Source of the DNA: Pseudoalteromonas piscicida
GTDB taxonomy: Bacteria > Pseudomonadota > Gammaproteobacteria > Enterobacterales > Alteromonadaceae
Direction of reading: 5' to 3'
DNA length: 64,000 bases
NCBI RefSeq assembly: GCF_002208135.1
Contig: NZ_CP021647.1
Span: 58,501 to 122,500, forward strand
Part shown: in pieces, positions 35,028 to 43,123 of the stretch
How the letters are laid out: every line of letters begins with the position of its first letter
Position numbering within the stretch: the stretch's first letter is position 1
The notes under the pieces: model-generated
Database searches by the model: none
What the model was told of the DNA's origin: nothing
The model's input: only the letters and a program-made list of their open reading frames with translations
Translations under genes and position numbers: made by a program

Positions 35028-36230
35028 ATGTTGGAACTAAAACCCATTATTAATGCGTTATTGCGCTCTAAAGTTGGTGCCGTACTTGCCATCCTACAAC
35101 TTGCCTTGACGTTGGCAATTGTCAGCAATTCGCTGTCCATTATTAGTGAGCGCGTCAGCTATCTCAATAAGCCAACTGGCTATCCAGAAGAGTCGATAAT
35201 CACCTTCAGTGTCATGTCGTTTGACGATAAGATAGATGAAAATCAGCAGCTTATCGTTGATGAGAGAATACTAAAAAGTATCCCTGGTGTTATAGAAGCC
35301 GTGGGAGTGAGTTCAGTTCCGCTTTCGGGAGGTGGCAGCAATTCGGGATTTAGCTTGACCTCAGAAGACGATGGTAAACATACAAACTCGGGGCATTTAT
35401 ACGCCAATGAACAAGTGATCCGTACCTTGGGCGTAAAATTGATTGAAGGCCGTGATTTCACATCTGGTGATGTCTTGATCTCAAGTGAGTACGCTAAGCA
35501 ACCAGATGTTGTTATTGCCAGTAAGGCGTTTACGGACGAGATATTTGGTGAGGGTAAAGGATTGGGCGAAACGATTTATTATGGTGGCGGCCCGTTAAAA
35601 GTCGTGGGGATTGTTGAGCGTATGACGAATGCTTGGCCGCGTTTTAGAAATGCTGATCGCTTAATTATTTTTCCTATGGTGAATGCAAATGGATTTCAAG
35701 ATTTCTTAGTTCGCACAGATCCGAGTTTGCGTGGCGAAGTAATGAAAAAAATAGAGTCGGCGCTGCTTCAAGAAAATCCTAGTCGTGTGATCACAGGCAT
35801 TAAAGGACTTGATGAGGTGAAAGGAAAGTACAATTCGAAAGACTTATTGATGCTAAGAATGTTGCTAGTGCTAATCACAGCATTAGTCGTCGTGACGGCG
35901 CTGGGAATATTTGGTCTTACTCAGTTTAATATCAGTAAACGTACTAAACAGATTGGTACTCGCAGAGCTTTGGGGGCGCGTAAGTCTGCAATTGTTCGTT
36001 ACTTTGTGGTAGAAAACCTCATTGTTTGTGCAATTGGCTTAGCACTTGGCTCCGTGGCTACGGTTTTCCTCGGACAAAAGCTAATGTCTTTATATTCAGT
36101 GCCACCGCTAGAAGTAAGCTATATTTTGATAACGGCGCTTGGGCTTATCGTGCTCTGTATCGCGTCAGTTATTTTTCCTGCTAAAAAGGCGGCGAACATT
36201 TCACCGAGTATCGCGACAAGAAGTGTATAA
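35028..36230 (+). CDS. ABC permease, FtsX/MacB type (second)
   Basis: A 400-residue permease with the same plan as the preceding gene but low visible sequence identity: N-terminal helix (about 15-40), periplasmic core (about 45-270), three C-terminal helices, and the ATPase-coupling motif RTKQIGTRRALGARK. A clear ribosome site (AAGGAGAG) precedes ATG 35028. Two non-identical permeases per operon suggest an obligate heterodimer. Last gene before the palindrome at 36236-36271. Confidence 0.9.
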   Translation: MLELKPIINALLRSKVGAVLAILQLALTLAIVSNSLSIISERVSYLNKPTGYPEESIITFSVMSFDDKIDENQQLIVDERILKSIPGVIEAVGVSSVPLSGGGSNSGFSLTSEDDGKHTNSGHLYANEQVIRTLGVKLIEGRDFTSGDVLISSEYAKQPDVVIASKAFTDEIFGEGKGLGETIYYGGGPLKVVGIVERMTNAWPRFRNADRLIIFPMVNANGFQDFLVRTDPSLRGEVMKKIESALLQENPSRVITGIKGLDEVKGKYNSKDLLMLRMLLVLITALVVVTALGIFGLTQFNISKRTKQIGTRRALGARKSAIVRYFVVENLIVCAIGLALGSVATVFLGQKLMSLYSVPPLEVSYILITALGLIVLCIASVIFPAKKAANISPSIATRSV

Positions 36231-36235
36231 CCTTT

Positions 36236-36271
36236 ATACCAACTAGGTTGCGTAAGCAGCCTAGTTGGTAT
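36236..36271. terminator. Palindrome after the exporter genes (terminator or repeat end)
   Basis: ATACCAACTAGG / CCTAGTTGGTAT, a perfect 12-bp stem with a 12-bp loop. No T run follows, so termination is uncertain. The arms resemble the inverted ends of family B (TACCAATTAG), and it may be a relict of such an element. It could also attenuate transcription between exporter and regulator genes. Confidence 0.5.
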
Positions 36272-36336
36272 TACTTAACTTGCCTTGTATTAGTTGTGCT
36301 AGTATAGGTAACACGTAATAACAAGAATAAAATCAT

Positions 36337-37677
36337 ATGGATAAAATCTTAATTGTGGATGATAACCCGGCAGTGCTTGATGCACTGTCATTGTTACTAG
36401 AGCTGCATGATTATCAAGTGGTTACCGCATGCTCACCGTTAGAAGCAATTAAAGTGGTGTCGTTTCAGCAAATTGCACTAGTTATCCAAGATATGAACTT
36501 TAGTGCAGACACCACTTCAGGAGAGGAGGGAGCTGCGCTATTTCACCAATTGAAAGCACTAAATGCAAAACTGCCTATTATCTTATTAACGGCTTGGACT
36601 GAGCTCACCACCGCGGTTGAACTGGTAAAGGCGGGTGCAGCAGACTATCTAGCCAAGCCGTGGGACGATCAAAAGTTACTCACGACGATTGCAAACCTCG
36701 TTGCGCTTGGTGAGGCACATAAGCAAGTTGCAAACTTTGAACGGGCTGAACAAGAACGCCAACAGTTTAATCAAGGTGCAGATTTATGCGGGTTTGTGTA
36801 TAAATCGGTGGCCATGCAGCGAGTCATAGATATGGCGCTGCAAGTCGCTAAATCTGATGTGTCAGTGTTAATAACTGGTCCAAATGGTAGCGGTAAAGAA
36901 AAAATTGCGGAAATTATTCAAGCGAATTCACCACTAAAAGACAAACCGTTTGTAAAAGTGAATGCAGGCGCGCTCCCAAGTGAGTTAATCGAAGCTGAGC
37001 TTTTTGGTGCCGAGAGCGGTGCTTATACCGGTGCGAATAAGCAGCGTATTGGTCGCTTTGAAGCCGCAGATAAAGGCACGTTATTTTTAGATGAGATTGG
37101 TAATTTACCTCTTCCGGGGCAAACAAAATTGCTACGTGTTTTGCAAAGTGGCGAGTTTGAGAGACTGGGTTCAGTCGAGACAAAAAAAGTATCGGTTCGT
37201 GTCATCTCAGCAACGAACGCGGATCTGCTAGCAGATATTCGAGGGGGGAAATTCCGTGAGGATCTATATTATCGCTTAAATGTCATCGAGCTAAACTTAC
37301 CCGCGTTGTCACAGCGGGTGGATGATATTTTAGCTTTGGTCGCGCATTTTTTACCTGCAAGAGGGCTTACTTCGGATGCCCAGCAAGCTTTATGTGAACA
37401 CCCTTGGCCTGGAAACGTACGGGAGCTTGAAAATGCCTGTAAACGAGCGGCGGTATTGAATCCTGATGGCGAGCTCAATGCGAAGGATTTTGGTCTTGAT
37501 GTGCAGGCAAATACAGCACAAGTTAGCGCCTCGCAAACTATAAGAGAACCCAGTAAAGAAGAATTAGAGCAGGCGCTCAAGACTCATCTTGGCGTGATTG
37601 CGAAAGTGGCGCGACATTTTAACATGAGTAGACAAGCGCTTTATCGTCGCTTGCAAAAGTTTGGCATTGAATATTAA
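36337..37677 (+). CDS. Sigma-54-dependent response regulator, NtrC family
   Basis: A 446-residue enhancer-binding response regulator: receiver with Asp52 (LVIQDMNFS), AAA+ domain (about 155-375) with Walker A GPNGSGKE, the sigma-54 contact loop GAYTGA (a common variant of GAFTGA), Walker B TLFLDEIG and an arginine-finger region, then a Fis-type HTH at the C-terminus (VARHFNMSRQALYRRLQKFG). When phosphorylated it should open sigma-54 promoters. It is encoded between the ABC exporter and its cognate kinase, and the exporter promoter is of the sigma-54 type, so it most likely activates that operon from the paired palindromes near 31468-31501. Confidence 0.93.
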   Translation: MDKILIVDDNPAVLDALSLLLELHDYQVVTACSPLEAIKVVSFQQIALVIQDMNFSADTTSGEEGAALFHQLKALNAKLPIILLTAWTELTTAVELVKAGAADYLAKPWDDQKLLTTIANLVALGEAHKQVANFERAEQERQQFNQGADLCGFVYKSVAMQRVIDMALQVAKSDVSVLITGPNGSGKEKIAEIIQANSPLKDKPFVKVNAGALPSELIEAELFGAESGAYTGANKQRIGRFEAADKGTLFLDEIGNLPLPGQTKLLRVLQSGEFERLGSVETKKVSVRVISATNADLLADIRGGKFREDLYYRLNVIELNLPALSQRVDDILALVAHFLPARGLTSDAQQALCEHPWPGNVRELENACKRAAVLNPDGELNAKDFGLDVQANTAQVSASQTIREPSKEELEQALKTHLGVIAKVARHFNMSRQALYRRLQKFGIEY

Positions 37678-37685
37678 GGACAATA

Positions 37686-38975
37686 ATGACGACATCGCAG
37701 CAACATGCATTGATCATTGCCATCAGTATTATTATTGGCCTTATTCCTTTATGGTTCTTACTCGATGACCACAGCGGTTTCATTGTAATAGTACTGGGCT
37801 CAGTCAGTGTTGCACTCGTGCTGTATAAACTATTAATGCGTGAAAACAAAGCGGGTTGGGAAGCGTTAGAAGTCGGTTTGATGAACTTTAAGGATGGCGA
37901 ATTTTCTACGTCCATTACTTACGACGCTAACAATGAACTCGGTAGACTGTGTCAGTTATTTAATGAAACCGCAAAACAGTTGAGAGATGAAAAACAATGG
38001 ATTTATCAGCGTGAGCTGATGCTAGATAAAGTGCTTGAGTCGTCACCTCAGGTACTTGTTCTCGTTGATTCACAAGGTGTGGTGGTGTTTGCCAACAATA
38101 GTGCAAAAACGTTTTTTAACTGTGAGCACCGCCTTGAAGGTGAACGTTTTAGTAAGTTGTTATCCGAAGTCCCCGATGAACTTCAGCAAGCTGCAAGCAA
38201 CCAAATTGATGGCTTGTTCTCAATACAAAACAGCAGTGGTGAGTCGCAAATGTGGCATCTCGCCAATGGTGAGTTATTACTCAACAACCACTTTCACAAA
38301 TTATATATTTTTAAGCAATTCACTCGAGAGTTGAGCCGTCAAGAAGTGCAAGTTTGGAAGAAAGTGATCCGCATCATTAGCCATGAGTTAAACAACTCGT
38401 TGGGCCCTATTTCATCCATGCTGCACAGCGGACAGATCTTGGCTGAGCGCTTGGATGAACCTAGGCTAAGTCGAGTCTTTGCGACGATCGAAGAGCGCAT
38501 TGTGCACCTTAGCGAGTTTGTTCAGGGCTATGGTAAGTTTGCCAAACTTCCGCTGCCAAACATTGAACCTGTGGATTTGCAGGTTTTGTGTGAGCGGCTG
38601 CAAAGCCATTGGTCATTTAAGTATCAACTTAATCAAATGCAATTACAGGGGGACACCACACAGTTAGAACAGTTACTTATTAATTTGATAAAGAATGCGA
38701 CCGAGTCTGGCTCAGAGATAGAGGAAATCTGTGTTCAATCTGAGCAGCGCAATGATGAGATTTATATATGGGTGCTCGATAGAGGCGAAGGCATGAGTGA
38801 CACTGTGATGGCAAACGCCTTAATCCCATTTTACTCTACCAAAGCGTCAGGAACAGGGCTTGGTTTAGCGCTGTGCAGAGAAATTGTTGAAGCACACAAC
38901 GGTAAGATCAGCCTCTATAATCGCGAAGGTAAAGGTTTGTGTGTCGAAATTCGGTTACCGAATAAATTATCCTGA
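37686..38975 (+). CDS. Sensor histidine kinase, NtrY-like
   Basis: A 429-residue membrane kinase with two helices near the N-terminus (about 10-28 and 33-50) and almost no periplasmic loop, a HAMP-like linker, a PAS domain (about 110-210), His233 in RIISHELNNSLGPISSM and a HATPase domain ([22 protein letters not shown]). Such kinases sense within or just below the membrane. It starts 8 bp after the response-regulator gene and is its evident partner. Exporter-linked kinases of this shape often respond to the exported compound or to membrane stress; that is inference here. Confidence 0.92.
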   Translation: MTTSQQHALIIAISIIIGLIPLWFLLDDHSGFIVIVLGSVSVALVLYKLLMRENKAGWEALEVGLMNFKDGEFSTSITYDANNELGRLCQLFNETAKQLRDEKQWIYQRELMLDKVLESSPQVLVLVDSQGVVVFANNSAKTFFNCEHRLEGERFSKLLSEVPDELQQAASNQIDGLFSIQNSSGESQMWHLANGELLLNNHFHKLYIFKQFTRELSRQEVQVWKKVIRIISHELNNSLGPISSMLHSGQILAERLDEPRLSRVFATIEERIVHLSEFVQGYGKFAKLPLPNIEPVDLQVLCERLQSHWSFKYQLNQMQLQGDTTQLEQLLINLIKNATESGSEIEEICVQSEQRNDEIYIWVLDRGEGMSDTVMANALIPFYSTKASGTGLGLALCREIVEAHNGKISLYNREGKGLCVEIRLPNKLS

Positions 38976-38989
38976 GTTTAACTCAGGAT
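38969..38989 (+). terminator. Terminator overlapping the kinase stop codon
   Basis: ATCCTGAG-TTTAA-CTCAGGAT hairpin whose left arm includes the TGA stop at 38973-38975. An A/T-rich stretch follows. It could act on both strands, since the next gene is convergent. Confidence 0.6.
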
Positions 38990-39015
38990 AATAAACTTAA
39001 GGCTAAGCTCATCAA

Positions 39016-39660
39016 TTATTTTGGTGGATCAATCGAGTGATTAATGCTGGCATTAACCCTAAACCACCCTGCAATTGAATAGCGCTTCTCGTTAGCAACC
39101 AGTACTTCATGAGGAAACTCATCACTTAAAAAGGTAACTAGTGTGCCGTAACTTGGCAGTACCGTTGTGAGTATCTCATCATGATTATCGGGATTGTAAA
39201 CGACAAGTTCGCCGCCATTGTCTGACGTCCAAGACTGGTTTAAGTACAATACTGTGGTCAAAATTCGGTTGGTCTTTCCCTTAAAGGCGTCCATATGCTT
39301 TTTGTAAAACGCCCCTGGAGGATAAATGGCAAAGTGGCTTTCATAACTAAAGAGTCCCATAAACAGCCGTCTGTTTAAATAGGCCTTTAGCTCGCCCATG
39401 TAGTTGAGCCAAACAGATTCCAACTCATTGCTGGTGTCTAACCAGTGAATTTTATCTCTGCGAATTTTCTTATTTTGCTCGTGAGAGGCTAAACGACCAA
39501 TTCCAGCTTGCTTAAAGTCGTCACTGCTGAGCTCTGCTATTCTCAATTCTAACTTGGATAAAATGTCGGGACTGACGAAATTTGGCAAAATACTAATGCC
39601 TGTGGTTTGTAAGTCCTGAGCTAATTTCTCGAACGGAAATTCTAAGTCTAAATCTAACAA
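39016..39660 (-). CDS. 2-oxoglutarate/Fe(II)-dependent oxygenase, prolyl-hydroxylase-like
   Basis: A 214-residue cytoplasmic dioxygenase of the P4Hc/PHD superfamily. The iron ligands are His122, Asp124 (HMDAF) and His184, and Arg193 is placed to bind the 2-oxoglutarate carboxylate. The segments NRILTTVLYLN and GGELVVYNP are typical of the group that includes bacterial PHD-type enzymes, one of which in Pseudomonas hydroxylates a proline of EF-Tu. The substrate here is not determined. No operon partner; the phosphatase gene upstream is separated by about 60 bp. Confidence 0.87.
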   Translation of the reverse strand: MLDLDLEFPFEKLAQDLQTTGISILPNFVSPDILSKLELRIAELSSDDFKQAGIGRLASHEQNKKIRRDKIHWLDTSNELESVWLNYMGELKAYLNRRLFMGLFSYESHFAIYPPGAFYKKHMDAFKGKTNRILTTVLYLNQSWTSDNGGELVVYNPDNHDEILTTVLPSYGTLVTFLSDEFPHEVLVANEKRYSIAGWFRVNASINHSIDPPK

Positions 39661-39723
39661 TAGCGGCGCCTCTTAAAAAGGTCTTTTTACCGCTTTGTTT
39701 GGTACCGATCCAGCGAGTTAATT

Positions 39724-40197
39724 TCACCTTGTCGATAAGCGAATTTTGTTAATGATGTTTTCACAGGCTACTTCGATTAAATCAAGCACATGTTCAAAGC
39801 CATGTTCACCACCATAATAAGGATCAGGCACTTCATGCTCAGTCATGTCACCAAACGCTAAAAACAGCTGAACTTTATGCTCCAAGCCGGTAGGACAAAT
39901 AGAGAGTAGGTCGCGGTAATTAGCGGTGTCTGCGCACAAAAGTAAGTCGTAATCTTCAAAATCGCTGGGTTTTACTTGCTGCGCTGATATGCCTGAAAAG
40001 TCATACCCTCTTGCGCTGCCTGCCGTGACACTGCGTGGATCTGGAGGGTTACCTTGATGATAGCCAATGGTGCCAGCGGAATCGATACGGATTGTTAACT
40101 CTGTTGCTGCGAGTTTATGCTTTAATACCGCCTCCATAGTTGGAGAGCGGCAGATATTACCCATGCAGACGACTAAGATACTAGAAATTGCGCTCAT
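39724..40197 (-). CDS. Low-molecular-weight protein tyrosine phosphatase
   Basis: A 157-residue LMW-PTP starting at ATG 40197, behind AAGGA; the longer frame to 40239 lacks a ribosome site. The phosphate loop CMGNICRS (Cys11 to Ser18) fits C-x5-R-S, and the general acid lies in the DPYYGG segment near residue 127. It dephosphorylates phosphotyrosine proteins or small phosphoesters. Unlike Wzb/Etp it is not next to a tyrosine autokinase or capsule genes, so it is probably the housekeeping, eukaryote-like type. Confidence 0.92.
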   Translation of the reverse strand: MSAISSILVVCMGNICRSPTMEAVLKHKLAATELTIRIDSAGTIGYHQGNPPDPRSVTAGSARGYDFSGISAQQVKPSDFEDYDLLLCADTANYRDLLSICPTGLEHKVQLFLAFGDMTEHEVPDPYYGGEHGFEHVLDLIEVACENIINKIRLSTR

Positions 40198-40280
40198 ATT
40201 GTTGTCCTTCAAGTACGCTTTTATACCAAAAGTATTCATTCTCCAAGTCTACCGATTTTTTAATTTAGAGCAAAATATAA

Positions 40281-40312
40281 GGCGCCGCTAATACCAATCG
40301 TATTAGGACGCC
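40281..40312 (-). terminator. Terminator of the nnrS-hmp operon
   Basis: GGCG(CC)GCTAATAC / GTATTAGGACGCC stem lying just beyond the hmp stop codon. Read on the minus strand it is followed by TTATATTTT. The CTAATAC/GTATTAG inner stem is perfect. Confidence 0.65.
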
Positions 40313-40324
40313 AAGTTTAAATTG

Positions 40325-41494
40325 TTAGTTTGGAAGATTTTCGTGAGGACCAAATACCTCATAGAAGATTTGCTCGGCTTGTACACCAGCATTCATCAGT
40401 TGGGTTTTGATAAAGCGCATAAAGGCAACCGGGCCGCATAGGTAGAACTCTCCGTCTGTGAGCGGCAAAGTATCTTTGATTGCATTGATATCCATCAGTC
40501 CGGAGTGCGTACCGTCGGCTTCTGACTCCAACCAAGTAACCACATTAAAATCTCGGATATTGCTACCAAGCTCATTGATTTCTTGGTTGAAACCTAAGTC
40601 ACTGTGAGTTTTATTTGCGTGTAAAAAATGGGCTCCGACTTCAGGTGAATGTTGGCTATGAACACCAAGCATGCAAAGCATAGGGGTTATTCCAACCCCA
40701 GCGCTAATGTATACCTTTGGACTGGCTGTGTGTTGTCTGACAAAGTCTCCAGCGGGGGGGGTGAGCTTGAGGGTGTCGCCCGCCTTAAGTGTATGAAGAT
40801 ATTGCGATACGGCACCGTCGTGTTTAGTAGAGATCCTAAGGTACGAACCATTGGGCGCAACAGACAAAGAGTATTGGCGGATCTGCTGAAACCCTGCCAC
40901 TTCTTTTGGTACAAAGACAGAAACAAATTGCCCAGCTTGGTAATGAGGCAAGGCTTTACCGTCGGCTGGTTTGAGATAAAAGCTTTTAATATTTTCAGTG
41001 TCGCTTATCACCTTGTCAATTGTAAATTCACGAGTTCCTTGCCACCCACCTTGCTGCTCAAGCGCGGTTTGATACAGGCCATGTTCTGCGGTGATAAATA
41101 AATCGGCTAAAAACTGGTAGGCACTAAGCCAAGCTTGCTCTATTTCATCTGTGAATTGATCGCTGAACTCGGCTTTGAGTGTTGCAATTAAATGCTGGCC
41201 AACAATAGCGTATTGCTCCGGTAAAATCCCAAGGCTAACGTGTTTATGGTTGATACGTAAAATGGCGTCACTGAGCACTTCTGGTTGATCAATGTAATTG
41301 GCATAGGCCGCTAATGCTGCAAATAGTGCCAACGGCTGCTTTCCCGAAGCCTGATGGGACTGGTTGAATACCCCTTTTAATTCTGGGTGTTGATTGAACA
41401 TCCGATGATAAAACTTGGCGGTGATCTCGGGACCGACTTGAGCCAATAGTGGTGCACTTTGTTTTACCAACTCAATCGTATTGTGTGTAAGCAT
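40325..41494 (-). CDS. hmp: Flavohemoprotein, nitric oxide dioxygenase
   Basis: A 389-residue Hmp that oxidises NO to nitrate with O2 and NAD(P)H. I chose ATG 41494, preceded by GGAG; the TTG at 41506 in the same frame overlaps that ribosome site. Domains: globin (1-140) with proximal His85 and distal Tyr29; FAD-binding barrel (about 150-255, with the FAD-contact motif RQYSLS); NAD-binding domain to the end, with a VFGPHE tail typical of Hmp. Last gene of a unit with a small membrane protein and nnrS, apparently under NorR and sigma-54 control, as described for Vibrio hmp and nnrS. Confidence 0.95.
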   Translation of the reverse strand: MLTHNTIELVKQSAPLLAQVGPEITAKFYHRMFNQHPELKGVFNQSHQASGKQPLALFAALAAYANYIDQPEVLSDAILRINHKHVSLGILPEQYAIVGQHLIATLKAEFSDQFTDEIEQAWLSAYQFLADLFITAEHGLYQTALEQQGGWQGTREFTIDKVISDTENIKSFYLKPADGKALPHYQAGQFVSVFVPKEVAGFQQIRQYSLSVAPNGSYLRISTKHDGAVSQYLHTLKAGDTLKLTPPAGDFVRQHTASPKVYISAGVGITPMLCMLGVHSQHSPEVGAHFLHANKTHSDLGFNQEINELGSNIRDFNVVTWLESEADGTHSGLMDINAIKDTLPLTDGEFYLCGPVAFMRFIKTQLMNAGVQAEQIFYEVFGPHENLPN

Positions 41495-41519
41495 TAATAT
41501 CTCCAATTTGAGAGTAGAG

Positions 41520-42737
41520 TTAACCTATTCGCCCATCGACGCGTTTTTGTATCAGCATGGGCGCGAAGGTAATGAAAAAAAGCAAAAAACCAAAAACCCA
41601 AGCCACTGCACTTAACAGCCATGCATTGTGTGGGTTTATAAAATGAATAAGGAAGGCGCGGATAAGACCTGATATCGCGATACAGATAAATGCCAGCGTA
41701 GTTGTCGTGCCTACCTGTAATAGTCGACCTGTGTGGCCCAAGGTAACGCGAGTCATCATGGCTAAGATCATTAATCCCATGCCATTAATTGCCACTAAGT
41801 GAAGATGGCTGCGCAAATGCTCTGGTGCAAAGGTGTTGTTGTATGCGCTAAGTATTAAACCCACTGCGATTGCACAATATGACAGGTACAGTGACCAAAG
41901 CAGTGGTACGTTAAATAATTTACCGTTAAACCAATAAATTGCTCTTATCGAATGCAGTAGCCCAAGGAGCAGAAGTGCAGCACTTAAATAGTGAGTATTT
42001 TGCTTCGTAAACTGCAGGATATAGGTGAAAACGCAGATGATGGCGAGGTAAAAGATCGCCCTGTCTAACCTTGGAGTATGTGGTTTTTGTGCTTGCTGCA
42101 ATCCTCGGGCAATAAAAAACGGAATAACGCGGCCACCCACTACACCAATCAATAACATGTAAGCAATTAGCGTTGCTTGGCTTGTAGCGCTTAGCAATAA
42201 GAAGTGTTGGTTGTGAAGTAAAATCAAAAATACGATGTTGCAGCCACACAACATACTTACAGCAAAAATAAAAACACGATTATTTTTGGATTTTGCATCA
42301 ACAATTACGCTCGTTAAATTGAATAGTACAATGAGCCAAAAACTCAGTTGTAGTAGCAAGGTGATGATGACTGATGAATTTGCCACAAAAAAGCTCAGCC
42401 TAGCGGCACACCAAATAATACAGAGTGACAGCAGTGCGCCACCATGTAATGTTTGTCTTTGCGTCCAATTTTTTGCTGCGGTTAGCAAAAATCCGGCGAC
42501 GACTGCACCGCCAAAGCCAAACAGCATCTCGTGGGCGTGCCAATAGGTCGCTGGGTAATCATTACGCCAAACAACATTGCCATTGAGCAATAAAGCCCAC
42601 ACAGAAATACTTACGACAGCGAATAAAGCCGCGAGTAAAAATAGCGCTCTAAAGCCGAGCATCAACACGGGCCAAGTAGATGGTGTATACCAACACACTG
42701 CTTTTGGACTGGGCTCTTCTAGCTGGATTAAGCTCAT
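41520..42737 (-). CDS. nnrS: NnrS family membrane protein
   Basis: A 405-residue heme- and copper-associated membrane protein of the NnrS family with about twelve helices. The N-terminal HAHEMLFGFGGAVVAGFLLTA segment carries the conserved histidines of the family, and GHTGR occurs in the C-terminal half. NnrS protects iron proteins during nitric oxide stress in Vibrio. ATG 42737 follows directly after the stop codon of the small upstream gene, with GGAGG inside that gene, so the two are translationally coupled. hmp follows 25 bp downstream. Confidence 0.94.
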   Translation of the reverse strand: MSLIQLEEPSPKAVCWYTPSTWPVLMLGFRALFLLAALFAVVSISVWALLLNGNVVWRNDYPATYWHAHEMLFGFGGAVVAGFLLTAAKNWTQRQTLHGGALLSLCIIWCAARLSFFVANSSVIITLLLQLSFWLIVLFNLTSVIVDAKSKNNRVFIFAVSMLCGCNIVFLILLHNQHFLLLSATSQATLIAYMLLIGVVGGRVIPFFIARGLQQAQKPHTPRLDRAIFYLAIICVFTYILQFTKQNTHYLSAALLLLGLLHSIRAIYWFNGKLFNVPLLWSLYLSYCAIAVGLILSAYNNTFAPEHLRSHLHLVAINGMGLMILAMMTRVTLGHTGRLLQVGTTTTLAFICIAISGLIRAFLIHFINPHNAWLLSAVAWVFGFLLFFITFAPMLIQKRVDGRIG

Positions 42738-42962
42738 TTATTTAACCTCCAAACCTAGGTGGTATAGACAAACAAGGCGGATGACGTAGGCAAGCTTAAT
42801 CAAGGCGGCCAATACGATAGTGCTAATATGTGCTGCAATTTGTGAGAAGAGGCTGAAGCTTTCAACGCTAAAAAAACTCACTTGCAGTGACAGCATAAAC
42901 GCTGCGAGAGAAGTGAAAATGACGATGTTGCTATATCTTAAAAGCTGGTATGCACGGCTCAT
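42738..42962 (-). CDS. Small membrane protein of the NO-stress operon
   Basis: A 74-residue protein with two hydrophobic helices (about residues 9-28 and 40-67) and a short basic N-terminus. First gene after the sigma-54 promoter at 43001-43016, with a leader of about 27 nt, and immediately adjacent to nnrS with no gap. The position makes it a genuine member of the NO response. I recognise no named family. It may assist NnrS or sense a membrane condition. Confidence 0.8.
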   Translation of the reverse strand: MSRAYQLLRYSNIVIFTSLAAFMLSLQVSFFSVESFSLFSQIAAHISTIVLAALIKLAYVIRLVCLYHLGLEVK

Positions 42963-43000
42963 CGTTAACTCTGCGAATGTTGATATATAGACTGCGCATT

Positions 43001-43016
43001 GCAGGTGTTACGCCAA
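43001..43016 (-). promoter_or_regulatory. Sigma-54 promoter of the nnrS-hmp operon
   Basis: Minus strand TTGGCGTAACACCTGC, followed by AAT: GG and GC are exactly 10 bp apart as required for -24/-12, and TGCAAT matches the -12 box. The predicted start of transcription is near 42989. NorR works only with sigma-54, and NorR-type sites lie upstream. Confidence 0.78.
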
Positions 43017-43068
43017 CTTTAAAATTTTATATAAATCATTGTATTAGCATTACCATATTGATGTTTGA

Positions 43069-43079
43069 GTCAAATTGAC
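43069..43079. promoter_or_regulatory. NorR binding site 1
   Basis: GTCAAATTGAC is a perfect palindrome fitting the NorR consensus GT-N7-AC. It lies 53 bp upstream of the sigma-54 promoter, between divergent norR and the NO operon. Confidence 0.7.
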
Positions 43080-43112
43080 CTATCTTAACTGGTGTTTATT
43101 TAAATAAATTGA

Positions 43113-43123
43113 GTCTTTTTGAC
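43113..43123. promoter_or_regulatory. NorR binding site 2
   Basis: GTCTTTTTGAC also fits GT-N7-AC and starts 44 bp from site 1. It ends at the base before ATG 43124, so bound NorR would also block its own gene, in line with NorR autorepression. Confidence 0.6.

Noticed and set aside
37269..37915. Minus-strand ORFs opposite the NtrC-type regulator and kinase
   Set aside because: Shadow frames of genes with intact catalytic motifs on the plus strand.
43007..43017. GTTACGCCAAC as a third NorR site (GT-N7-AC)
   Set aside because: It overlaps the sigma-54 -24/-12 element on the minus strand and lacks the palindromic GTCA/TGAC arms of the better sites.
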